Below are positions 16,546 through 24,413 of a stretch of 64,000 nucleotides of DNA, piece by piece; the stretch's first letter is position 1; each line of letters starts with the position of its first letter. The position numbers were made by a program, and so were the translations under genes. This DNA is from Lentibacillus sediminis (GTDB lineage: Bacteria; Bacillota; Bacilli; Bacillales; Amphibacillaceae), in assembly GCF_002763455.1 (NCBI RefSeq), contig NZ_NIXK01000002.1:534623-598622 (forward strand). Direction: 5' to 3'. The notes beneath the pieces were generated by a model. The model ran no database searches. It was not told the origin of the DNA and saw only the letters and a program-made list of their open reading frames with translations.

Positions 16546-17925
16546 TTAATACAATTTTCCCTGACGGAACAAAATCGTCGACAACTTCATCACTGCATGC
16601 ATATAACAGTTTTGCCTGAGTGGAAAAGGGTCCCCGAAAAACTGCGGCAGCACGGTGTCAAAGGTTTTTTTCATTTTGCTGTTTAGCCGTTCAAACACTT
16701 CATCTTCCGTCAAAAATTGTGTTTCCCTGCCTTGGAGCCATTCGAAGTAAGAGACGATCACCCCGCCGGCGTTTGCCAGAATATCAGGGATAATAATGAC
16801 CCCCTGATCACTCAAATAGTCATCCGCCTCTCCTGTAACCGGGGCGTTGGCACCCTCGACAATAATCTGCGCCTTAATCTCTTCCATGTTATCGGCGTGG
16901 ACTTGACCGCCCAGTGCTGCAAGGATAAGCACATCCACATCCAAGGTAAGCACCGCGTCGCGATCCATCAACTCTGCCTTGACATTAGCCTTTCCCAATT
17001 CTTCCTCACTGACAGGCAGATCGTGGTTATTTTGCTCAGTAAACTGCAGCAGTGCAGGAATATCAATCCCATCCGCATTGTACAGTGTGATATTTTTATC
17101 GCTGACAGCCACCACCTTATTATTCAAGTGCTGACAGCGGTATGCTTCCAATGCAGCGACAGATCCAACATTGCCAAACCCTTGCACCGCAACAGAGAAT
17201 GATTTATTCACATTAGCGAGTGCTGTTTTGGCAAAACGGTTATCGCGCTCACTGAGCCATTGCTCGTTGTCTTTCAAAAAGTCATGCAGCAGGTAGCGGA
17301 AAGAAAAGTAAACTCCTTTCCCCGTTGCTTCCCTTCTTCCCAGCGACCCGCCGTTGATAATGCTTTTCCCGGTAAAACTGCCGCGATAGCTCCTGCCAGG
17401 GCGAATACTTTTGTACTCCCCCATCATCCAGTCCATCTCGCGGGCACTTGTGCCGACATCCGGTGCGGGAATATCCTTTTCCGGCCCAATCACATCACTG
17501 AAATATTGTACATATTTACGGCAGATCAAAAAAAGTTCCCTTGTATCATATTGCCGCGGATTGATAGATACACCGCCTTTTCCCCCGCCAAATGGTACTT
17601 CATGCAGCGCATTTTTCAACGTCATCAAGGAAGCAAGATCACTCACTTCTGCTTCATTTACCGATTCATGAAAACGGATCCCGCCTTTGTATGGGCCAAC
17701 AATATTATTGTGCTGAATGCGGAAAGCGGGAATCCGTACCACCCGGTCATCCTCCAGCGTTACCCGTAGAAATGATTTATGCACATGGTTCGGGGTGGAT
17801 AAAATGGAAACTAATGAAGCAAAGGCTTTCTTCCGGTCATTTTCCTTCAACTCTGGCAGAAAGGTTGTGTCATCCATTAATGCGTTTAATGATTCATCAA
17901 CTATTCCTTTAATTGCATTCGCCAT
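16546..17925 (-). CDS. Glutamate/amino-acid dehydrogenase (Glu/Leu/Phe/Val family)
   Basis: This 459-aa cytoplasmic enzyme interconverts glutamate and 2-oxoglutarate plus ammonia. Family motifs are QHNNIVGPYKGGIRFH (substrate Lys80), the catalytic Lys116 in PFGGGKGG, Asp156 in PAPDVGT and the Rossmann GFGNVGSVAA. It is longer than RocG/GudB (about 424 aa), from an extended N-terminus. The ATG at 17925 follows ACAGGAGGT; the frame extends upstream to 18015 without support. Nucleotide preference cannot be decided. It lies downstream of a permease in the same direction. Confidence 0.87.
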   Translation of the reverse strand: MANAIKGIVDESLNALMDDTTFLPELKENDRKKAFASLVSILSTPNHVHKSFLRVTLEDDRVVRIPAFRIQHNNIVGPYKGGIRFHESVNEAEVSDLASLMTLKNALHEVPFGGGKGGVSINPRQYDTRELFLICRKYVQYFSDVIGPEKDIPAPDVGTSAREMDWMMGEYKSIRPGRSYRGSFTGKSIINGGSLGRREATGKGVYFSFRYLLHDFLKDNEQWLSERDNRFAKTALANVNKSFSVAVQGFGNVGSVAALEAYRCQHLNNKVVAVSDKNITLYNADGIDIPALLQFTEQNNHDLPVSEEELGKANVKAELMDRDAVLTLDVDVLILAALGGQVHADNMEEIKAQIIVEGANAPVTGEADDYLSDQGVIIIPDILANAGGVIVSYFEWLQGRETQFLTEDEVFERLNSKMKKTFDTVLPQFFGDPFPLRQNCYMHAVMKLSTILFRQGKLY

Positions 17926-18025
17926 TAATTTACCTCCTGTGTATCTTAGCTCTCGATTTTCAACCAGTGTAACAAATATGAAATAGTTTAACCATTGAAA
18001 GCCTTTCCCACACATTTATAAGCTG

Positions 18026-19453
18026 TTACAGGAAAAATACCGCAATGAGTGTGGAGACAAACAACCCCAGCATGACCGGGAAGAAATTTTTCCTGACCAG
18101 ATCCATAACCGAAACCCCGCAAAATCCGGCGATGGCTATCAAGGAAGACCAGGCAACGATCGTGCCTCCCCCGGTCCAGATCGAACCCATCTGACCAATC
18201 GCAGCCAATGTCTCTGTATCAATCGAACCGTTCTGCAGAGAAGCGGCAAGTGCCCCCGTCAGCGGCAGACCCGAAAAACCGGATCCGTCCAGGCCGGTAA
18301 TAATCCCGATGATCAGTACACTGAACGCAGCCAGAATGGCACTCTGCGGCAAAAATTCCTGTGAGGATTGCACCAGATCAAACAACAGTGCCGGCGGATT
18401 CTCTTCCACTCCGATTATACTTCCGGAAAAATCAGCACTTCCCATGTAGAAAAATCCAGCGATCGGGATGACAGGCCCCATAGCTTTAAAGGCAAAGACA
18501 AAACCATTGGTAATATGGGTGGAAATATAGTCAAGCGCATGCTGACGACCAAACGCAAGTGTAGACAACAGTAGCAAGATCACAGCGACTCCGCCAATAA
18601 AAGCTGTTTCATTGCCGCTAGTGAGTGCTGTCATCCTGCCTGACATCAATTTTTCCGACATCATATACAGCACAACAACCAGCATGGTCAGCGGCACAAG
18701 CACGGCAAAAAGCTTGCTCCATTTCGATAAATTTCTGGATGGAGAAATTTTATCCGTCTCGGCTGGCGGCTGAACTTTTTTCAAATCCTCTTCATTTCGC
18801 GGATCATCTTTTGAACGGATCGATCTGCCGTAGAAAAGATAGACACAGCCAATCGCAATCACCCCGGTAACCAGGGATAAAATCAGAGCCTGGTCGGCTA
18901 CTGCAGCCGTCTCCACTCCCGCAGATGTGGCGGAAATGTTTGGAGCAACCCGCACCATATAATCCGATGACAGCGCCATGCCTTGGCCGGCAATCGCAAT
19001 GGCAACAGCAGACAACATTACCGGCAGTCCTGACCGTGCAGCCGCAGGAACCAGAAGCGCACAAATCAGCGGTACAGCAGGCGTCGGCCAAAAAAACAGC
19101 GAAATAACATAAGTTGCTGCGATTAAAACAAAAAACGATACATGGCCATTCACCATAACCTTCTGTATCGGCTGAATCATTTTCTTGTCTGCACCGAGAT
19201 CCCTCAGGGAATGCAAGAGTGCAAGCATAAACGTAATAATCAAAAATATGTTAAACAGTTCCTGGGCCGCCACCAGGTTGGCATGAAATATCGCAGTAAA
19301 GCCGTCGATGATATTTCCTTTAAAGACCCATGTAACGACAAACGTTCCGAGCAGTGCCGGAAATACGACTCCTCTGCGGGCAATCATGGTAACAATGATC
19401 ATCAGGGTAAAAAATCCGTACATCCAATGGGATATTGTAAGCTCCATATTCAC
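18026..19453 (-). CDS. Ion-transporter-superfamily-like permease
   Basis: The 475-aa product has about 12 hydrophobic segments and a charged loop near 215-245. The glycine-rich GLDGSGFSGLPLTGAL and GSIWTGGGTIVAWSS resemble re-entrant loops of ion-transporter (IT)-like carriers. I do not recognise a named homologue. It precedes the glutamate dehydrogenase by about 100 nt in the same direction, so an organic acid or amino acid substrate is plausible but inferred. Confidence 0.6.
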   Translation of the reverse strand: MNMELTISHWMYGFFTLMIIVTMIARRGVVFPALLGTFVVTWVFKGNIIDGFTAIFHANLVAAQELFNIFLIITFMLALLHSLRDLGADKKMIQPIQKVMVNGHVSFFVLIAATYVISLFFWPTPAVPLICALLVPAAARSGLPVMLSAVAIAIAGQGMALSSDYMVRVAPNISATSAGVETAAVADQALILSLVTGVIAIGCVYLFYGRSIRSKDDPRNEEDLKKVQPPAETDKISPSRNLSKWSKLFAVLVPLTMLVVVLYMMSEKLMSGRMTALTSGNETAFIGGVAVILLLLSTLAFGRQHALDYISTHITNGFVFAFKAMGPVIPIAGFFYMGSADFSGSIIGVEENPPALLFDLVQSSQEFLPQSAILAAFSVLIIGIITGLDGSGFSGLPLTGALAASLQNGSIDTETLAAIGQMGSIWTGGGTIVAWSSLIAIAGFCGVSVMDLVRKNFFPVMLGLFVSTLIAVFFL

Positions 19454-19524
19454 CTCTTCCTTTCACTCTGGCTATGCTATAGCCTATGCATTGGTAAGAG
19501 AAACGCTACCGCAGATACTTCCAA

Positions 19525-19549
19525 GTTTATTGAAATATAGAGCGGGTAT
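19525..19549 (+). promoter_or_regulatory. SigmaB promoter for yflT
   Basis: GTTTAT and GGGTAT are separated by 13 nt, a near-perfect general-stress sigmaB promoter. It lies about 38 nt upstream of the start of a known general-stress family gene. Confidence 0.8.
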
Positions 19550-19586
19550 GCACATTGTACAAGCATAAAAAAGGAGGAAATTACAC

Positions 19587-19937
19587 TTGAAACCATTTAT
19601 CAAAGAATATACAAATGATGAACAACTGAAAACGGATGTAAGTGTGTTGAAAGACAAAGGGGTTAATAAGGACGATGTCTATATTCTCTCCCATGATGAT
19701 GACCGCACAGAACGGGTAGCAGATTCCGCGGGAGCAAATACGATCGGCTTTAACGAAATGGATTTCTCTGACGCGGTCGGCACCATGTTCAGCAAAAAAG
19801 GTGATGAGTTACGCACCAAGCTGGAGGAAATCGGCTTCACAGAAGCGGAAGCGGAAAATTACGAAGAAAAAATGGATGAAGGCAAAGTCTTTTTGATTGT
19901 TACCAATAACGCTGACGTGAACAGCTATTTGATGTAG
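19587..19937 (+). CDS. yflT: General stress protein YflT family
   Basis: This 116-aa soluble acidic protein belongs to the YflT/general stress protein 17M family (MKPFIKEYTNDEQL, DDVYILSHDDDRTERVAD, ANTIGF). It starts with TTG after AAAGGAGGA. In B. subtilis YflT is in the sigmaB regulon with unknown molecular function, and a strong sigmaB promoter lies directly upstream here. It ends at a bidirectional hairpin. Confidence 0.88.
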   Translation: MKPFIKEYTNDEQLKTDVSVLKDKGVNKDDVYILSHDDDRTERVADSAGANTIGFNEMDFSDAVGTMFSKKGDELRTKLEEIGFTEAEAENYEEKMDEGKVFLIVTNNADVNSYLM

Positions 19938-19949
19938 TCAAGAAAAGTT

Positions 19950-19992
19950 AAAAAAGCGGTATCCGCAAGTATATTGCGGAGCCGCCTTTTTT
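19950..19992 (+). terminator. Bidirectional terminator between yflT and the zinc-ribbon gene
   Basis: AAAAAGCGG and CCGCC-T arms enclose a second stem (TCCGCA / TGCGGA). T runs on both strands serve the two convergent genes. Confidence 0.85.
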
Positions 19993-19997
19993 CATGG

Positions 19998-20129
19998 CTA
20001 ATTTTCCTCCTGAGAAGCCGCACAGTTCTCACACAACAGTTTCCCATTTTTTTGCTCCCCGGCAAAAAAGCCATTCTCGCAATAAACATCCCTGCCGCAG
20101 GATGAACATTTACCAATCCATTCCCGCAT
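19998..20129 (-). CDS. Small zinc-ribbon protein, 43 aa
   Basis: ATG lies 5 nt after AAGGAGGGT. The product MREWIGKCSSCGRDVYCENG continues to LLCENCAAS: two CxxC pairs spaced like a zinc ribbon, plus one extra Cys. No annotated homologue comes to mind. The strong ribosome site, paired cysteines and downstream terminator make it a credible small gene convergent with yflT. Confidence 0.65.
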   Translation of the reverse strand: MREWIGKCSSCGRDVYCENGFFAGEQKNGKLLCENCAASQEEN

Positions 20130-20151
20130 TCGTTACCCTCCTTTTTCCATA

Positions 20152-20593
20152 GGCTGTTTGCTAAAAGAATTTTTTTTATCATAATATCTATAAGCTGCGA
20201 CATAAGTGCTCGTTGATTTCCGCTGCGGGCAGTCGCTTTTCGCGGGCACGGCTTCAGCCTCCTCGGAAGAAGATCACTTCCTGCTCAGGTCTAGACTCGT
20301 GCTTTTCCCGCAGGAGTCGACTGCCCTCCGCTCCAATCAACCATCTACAGAGTGTAGGTGCTGTTTAATTTAACAAGGGTATAGACAAAAAACACAACAG
20401 CTAGCGGAGGAAATACCCCGAGACTCCTGCGGGATAAAAAGCATAGGCGAGACCCCTCAAGCGGAGGCAGCGCGAGGAGGCTCGGCAGCTTCCCGCGGAA
20501 AGCGAGGGGTATTTCCGCAGCGGCAGCCTATGTCGCAGTTTCCATCGACTACGAAATAAATGAGCAACAAAACTTGCTATAAAAAAAGATAAC
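20152..20593 (+). mobile_element. Family A repeat, copy 2 (MITE-like)
   Basis: The left end GGCTGTTTGCTAAAAGAA is followed by the inner inverted ends CTGCGACATAA and TATGTCGCAG. Two head-to-head GC-rich units (each with CTCCTGCGGG and GCTGCGG) lie between, separated by a less conserved spacer. The right end (ACTTGCTATAAAAAAAG) is degenerate. It lies between the small zinc-ribbon gene and thiT. Confidence 0.72.
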
Positions 20594-20634
20594 CCCTTTA
20601 TTCAGAGGTTACCCCAATGTGAGCGGAGAATCAA

Positions 20635-21207
20635 TTAAGCGGTCCTTAGTAATGTTCTCGGCTGTTTATGAAACAAAAAGAATACAAGCACCGTGCAAAT
20701 AATGTAGGACGGCAGCATGTAGGAACCGTTATACACCAGCGAATAGATCCAAACCGGCTGTCCTTCAATCGCTGACTCGAAAAAGACAATCCCAGCGAAA
20801 TAATGAGCGATAAATCTCAGCGTTGAACCAAGCAATATGCCAAACGCAATATAACTTAAATAAACTTTCACCTTTCCATCCTTCACAGCCTGCTGGATCT
20901 TGCTGGCAAACACACCGGCAAACCCGAGCACGGTGAAGGCAAGCCCATATTCAATAATTCCCTGAACCGGATGCAAAATATAGGCTGTTCCCGCAGCGAC
21001 CTGCAAGAGGCCCCATAAAAACCCGGACACAAGCCCGCCTTTTAATCCCCAGCGGAAAGCCACAATAAAAATCGGGATCATCGCTAATGAAATCGAGCCA
21101 CCCATGGCCCAGATCTTAAACTGCAGACCCGGGAAAATGTCCAAAAGCAAAGCAAGTGCCGTAAAAATAGCCACTTCAATCATAAATAATGTTTTTCCGG
21201 AACGCAT
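20635..21207 (-). CDS. thiT: Thiamine transporter ThiT (ECF S component)
   Basis: This 190-aa membrane protein with six predicted spans is the substrate-binding S component for thiamine, working with a shared EcfA-A'-T module encoded elsewhere. Typical YuaJ/ThiT features are the WAMGGSISLAMIPI loop near residues 34-47 and the C-terminal NGSYMLPS. A THI-box riboswitch and intrinsic terminator lie directly upstream, which supports the thiamine assignment independently of the protein. Confidence 0.93.
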   Translation of the reverse strand: MRSGKTLFMIEVAIFTALALLLDIFPGLQFKIWAMGGSISLAMIPIFIVAFRWGLKGGLVSGFLWGLLQVAAGTAYILHPVQGIIEYGLAFTVLGFAGVFASKIQQAVKDGKVKVYLSYIAFGILLGSTLRFIAHYFAGIVFFESAIEGQPVWIYSLVYNGSYMLPSYIICTVLVFFLFHKQPRTLLRTA

Positions 21208-21251
21208 AAGGTTCCCCTCCCCTTTTTAAAGCGTTTTCTATTTTTCCACAC

Positions 21252-21309
21252 AAAAAAAGCAATGCCAAGGGGAAGACTTCCTGATGGGCAGTCCGCTCAC
21301 ATTGCTTTT
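21252..21309 (-). terminator. Riboswitch expression-platform terminator of thiT
   Basis: AAAAGCAATG pairs with CATTGCTTTT followed by more T on the minus strand, between the TPP aptamer and thiT. It should form when TPP is bound and stop transcription early. Confidence 0.8.
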
Positions 21310-21330
21310 CGAAACCATCAAAAAAGCCAC

Positions 21331-21412
21331 CATCCCTACGCTAGTGTTAACTAACAGGTTCAAAGGGTAAGAACGCTCGTGTTCACTCTCAGCCAAATGG
21401 CTCCCCTAGAGG
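21331..21412 (-). ncRNA. TPP (THI-box) riboswitch
   Basis: On the minus strand the conserved pieces appear in order: CTAGGGGAGC, GGCTGAGAG, ACCCTTTGAACCTG, TTAACACTAGCGTAGGGA. These are the diagnostic THI-box elements. It controls thiT by thiamine pyrophosphate through the adjoining terminator. Confidence 0.95.
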
Positions 21413-21478
21413 CTTAACTTTACTTTTTTTGTTATTGTCATTGTACCGTATTCAACAAGTAAATACAACAGCTAAACA

Positions 21479-21505
21479 GGCAGCCCGGAAATTTCCGGGC
21501 TGCCT
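21479..21505 (-). terminator. Hairpin after the M3 peptidase gene
   Basis: GGCAGCCCGG pairs perfectly with CCGGGCTGCC around a short AT loop, just past the peptidase stop. There is only a weak T run on the minus strand. Confidence 0.7.
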
Positions 21506-21517
21506 GCTTACTATTGC

Positions 21518-23302
21518 TTATAGGGACAGAAACTCTTCCACATCACTAACACACAGTGCAATCGCATTTTCCCAGAAATCCGGTTTAGTCAAGTCGACAT
21601 CAAGATGCTTTTGCGCCAGATCTTCCACCTTCATGCTACCTGTATCACGCAAGAGAGCAATATAATCATCTTCAAAACTGCCGCCTTTTTCCTTCGCATG
21701 GGCATAAATCCCCAAGCTGAACAGGTAGCCGAATGTGTAGGGGAAGTTGTAGAATGGCACCCCGGTAATATGGAAATGCAGCTTGGACGACCAGAAATTA
21801 GGATCATACTCGCCTAGAGCATCATTGTATGCTTCCTTCTGTGCATCAACCATCAGTTCATTTAACCGGTCAACGGAAACCATGCCTTTCTTCCGTTCAT
21901 CATAAAAGCGCTGTTCAAACAGGAAGCGGGCATGAATATTCATGAAAAAGGCGACACTGCGCTTCACTTTATCTTCCAATAGCGCACGTTTTTCCTCTTT
22001 ATCCTGTGCATTGTTTACCGAAGCATCAGCAACAATCATCTCCGCAAAAGTTGAAGCTGTTTCAGCAACATTCATTGCATACCCTTGGTTCAGCCCATTG
22101 ACATCATTCATCACATGCTGATGATAGGCATGTCCCAGTTCATGGGCAAGTGTCGCAATATTTGATGAAGTACCGGAATAGGTCATGAAAATCCGGGTCT
22201 GCTCACTGTCCGGGAAGCTTGTGCAAAAGCCGCCGGGACGCTTGCCCGCCCTGTCTTCTGCTTCAATCCAGCGCTTTTCAAACGCCATTTTGGCAAAATC
22301 AGCCATTTGCGGGCTGAAGTCACGGAAGTTCTCGACGATGAAATCAGCTCCCTCGGTATAGCTGTATGTTTTTACCGATTTCGATATTGGTGCACCGATG
22401 TCATACATACTTAGCTTTTCAAGCCCAAGCATCTCCGCCTTTTTGTTCAGGTATTTTACAAAATGCTGTTTGTTATTGGTGATCGCCGTCCACATCGCAT
22501 CAAGGGTTTCCTTTTGCATGCGGTTGATTGCCAACGGCTCTTTCAGCACACTGTCCCAGCCTCTGTGCTTGTATTTTTGCAGACGGAATCCGCCCAGATG
22601 ATTTAGGGTCTGTCCGAATAAGTCGGCCTGCTCGCTCCATGCCTCGTCCAGTTTCTCGGCAACGGTTTTGCGCACATTCCGATCCGGGTTGCTGAGTTTG
22701 TTGGAAGCCTGTCCGACAGAATAGGATTTTACTTCCCCATCCTCTTCCAGCTCGACTTCCATCTTGCCGACAATCGTGCCATACATTTGATTCCAGGCAT
22801 GGTAGCCATCCACTTCCAGGTCATTAATCAACACTTCTTCTTTTACGGATAGCTGCTCCTTAGCCTGCTGTCTGTATTCATTCAGGACAAAAGACAGCTC
22901 GCTAAGCTCACGTGATCTGAGCAATGCTTCCCATGTTTCCTCATCCAATGCCGCAAGCTTTTGTTTGAAATTCGTCCGCACACCATCCATCTCTGCTTTC
23001 AGTGCACTGCGCTCGCCGACAAGCAGATTGGCTTTTTCATCTTTTACGTCTTGCGCGCTGAGACAGCTGACAAAGGCTCCTGCTTCCCGCATTTTTTTGC
23101 TTGTTGCTTCCAGCTGGCTGATAATATCTGCCAGTTCCTGATTGTTTTCCACCCCCCGGGCAGGCGTGTAGGCATCTATTTGTGCCTCCAGTGCTGTCAC
23201 TTCTTTACGGATGTTCTGGACATATGTATGAAATGCCTCCGAATTGCTCCCTCCCGGAAAAATCACATCCAAATCCCACGTTGGGTTGTAAGCTGTCTGC
23301 AT
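21518..23302 (-). CDS. M3-family oligoendopeptidase (PepF-like)
   Basis: This 594-aa cytoplasmic zinc metallopeptidase degrades short peptides. The zinc site HELGH is at 387-391 with the third ligand Glu414 in NVAETASTF, and RFLFEQRFYDERK marks the C-terminal M3 catalytic region. Length is normal for the family. The start (MQTAYNPTWDLD) follows an AAAGGAGC-type ribosome site. It is monocistronic between thiT and yceI. Confidence 0.92.
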   Translation of the reverse strand: MQTAYNPTWDLDVIFPGGSNSEAFHTYVQNIRKEVTALEAQIDAYTPARGVENNQELADIISQLEATSKKMREAGAFVSCLSAQDVKDEKANLLVGERSALKAEMDGVRTNFKQKLAALDEETWEALLRSRELSELSFVLNEYRQQAKEQLSVKEEVLINDLEVDGYHAWNQMYGTIVGKMEVELEEDGEVKSYSVGQASNKLSNPDRNVRKTVAEKLDEAWSEQADLFGQTLNHLGGFRLQKYKHRGWDSVLKEPLAINRMQKETLDAMWTAITNNKQHFVKYLNKKAEMLGLEKLSMYDIGAPISKSVKTYSYTEGADFIVENFRDFSPQMADFAKMAFEKRWIEAEDRAGKRPGGFCTSFPDSEQTRIFMTYSGTSSNIATLAHELGHAYHQHVMNDVNGLNQGYAMNVAETASTFAEMIVADASVNNAQDKEEKRALLEDKVKRSVAFFMNIHARFLFEQRFYDERKKGMVSVDRLNELMVDAQKEAYNDALGEYDPNFWSSKLHFHITGVPFYNFPYTFGYLFSLGIYAHAKEKGGSFEDDYIALLRDTGSMKVEDLAQKHLDVDLTKPDFWENAIALCVSDVEEFLSL

Positions 23303-23467
23303 CCAATCGCTCCTTTTAAACTCTAGTTAAGCTTTTCTTGTCTTCTCTATTATATCAAAACTTCGAAAATTTTCAGCCCCAAATTGCGATTTTCCTGTAT
23401 TTTTCAAGTTTGAATTTTTGTTTACTGGGAATAATAAGTCAGTATTACTGTTTTGCAAATCTCATAC

Positions 23468-23524
23468 TTGACATTACTTATTTATCATTCTATACTAGGT
23501 AACATAAAGTAACTACAGTGTTAC
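23468..23524 (+). promoter_or_regulatory. SigmaA promoter and possible operator of yceI
   Basis: TTGACA (23468-23473) and TATACT (23491-23496) are exactly 17 nt apart. Just downstream GTAAC-N6-GTTAC (23509-23524) is a perfect inverted repeat at about +8 to +23, preceded by another GTAAC-like half site. This suggests a repressor binding site. The regulator is not identified. Confidence 0.7.
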
Positions 23525-23546
23525 GCAAATTATGGAGGTATTTAAA

Positions 23547-24083
23547 ATGGCAAAACAAACATGGAACGTAGACACAGCGCACAGTGAAATTGGATTTACT
23601 GTAAAACATATGATGATCTCGAAAGTAAAAGGGTCATTCAATGATTTTGATGCTGTCGTTGAGGCAGATGTCGAGGACTTAACAGATTCTAAAGTAGAGG
23701 TTACGATTGACGCCGCAAGCATTGATACACGTCAAAGCGGCCGTGACGACCATCTGCGCGGTGATGATTTCTTCGATGTGGAAAATCATCCAAAAATCAC
23801 GTTTGTTGCTACAGACATCAAGAAAAAATCGGGATCCAACTATGATGTGACCGGTGATCTAACAATCAAAGGCACTACCAATCCGGTAACAGTGGATGTT
23901 GTTTATGAAGGACAAAGCAAAGACCCAATGAGCGGCAATACCGTCGCAGGGTTCAGCGGTGACACATCTATCAACCGTAAAGAATTCGGACTTACCTGGA
24001 ACGCACAAGTGGAAACAGGCGGTGTTCTTGTTGGAGACGAAATCAAAATTCACGTAGAAATCGAAGCACACAAAGCTGAATAA
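23547..24083 (+). CDS. YceI-family lipocalin-like protein
   Basis: This 178-aa YceI family protein starts WNVDTAHSEIGFTVKHM and shows ASIDTRQSGRDDHLRGDDFFD, TGDLTIKGTTNPV and INRKEFGLTWN. The fold is an eight-stranded barrel that binds a long isoprenoid-like lipid. No signal peptide is present, so it is expected in the cytoplasm. ATG 23547 follows GGAGG by 8 nt. It has a strong promoter and possible operator upstream and a strong terminator. In Bacillus such genes often answer to quinone or electrophile stress, which is not shown here. Confidence 0.9.
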   Translation: MAKQTWNVDTAHSEIGFTVKHMMISKVKGSFNDFDAVVEADVEDLTDSKVEVTIDAASIDTRQSGRDDHLRGDDFFDVENHPKITFVATDIKKKSGSNYDVTGDLTIKGTTNPVTVDVVYEGQSKDPMSGNTVAGFSGDTSINRKEFGLTWNAQVETGGVLVGDEIKIHVEIEAHKAE

Positions 24084-24095
24084 CTAAATACCAAA

Positions 24096-24142
24096 CAACA
24101 CCGGACTGTACTTCTACATGAGAAATGCAGTCCGGTGTTTTT
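24096..24142 (+). terminator. Terminator after yceI
   Basis: A 12-bp stem (ACACCGGACTG and complement) is followed by five T. Confidence 0.88.
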
Positions 24143-24148
24143 GTTAAG

Positions 24149-24312
24149 AGCTGTTTTCTGAATGATTGTTGTTATAGACTATGACGTAAAATCAGTGTGG
24201 ATTATGATCACCGCTGCGGAAAGCGGAATGTATTTCCGTAGCGGCAGGCGTTATGTCACAGTTTCCATCAATTCCAAGCCATTTTTAAACCATAAACTTA
24301 CGAAAAGAGCCT
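24149..24312 (+). mobile_element. Family A repeat, copy 4 (reduced form)
   Basis: Outer ends (AGCTGTTTTCTGAATGATTGT and ACGAAAAGAGCC) and inner ends (CTATGACGTAAA and TTATGTCACAG) match the full copies. Only one short palindrome of the GC-rich core remains (CCGCTGCGGAAAGC / ATTTCCGTAGCGG). At about 164 bp it may show the minimal element or a deletion product. It sits in the leader of the aconitase gene, and the aconitase frame runs open through it. Confidence 0.7.
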
Positions 24313-24413
24313 TAGTAAATAAAATCACCGGCGTTTTTACTGCAAACTCTCCTATTTCCTGTTTCAATTTGATGGATTTGAGGAAGACTACAAGAAAAAG
24401 GAGGAAATGTGTT

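Noticed and set aside
24162..24413. N-terminal extension of the aconitase frame
   Set aside because: It runs through a family A repeat, has no ribosome site, and the family N-terminus plus AAAGGAGGA fit the ATG at 24414.
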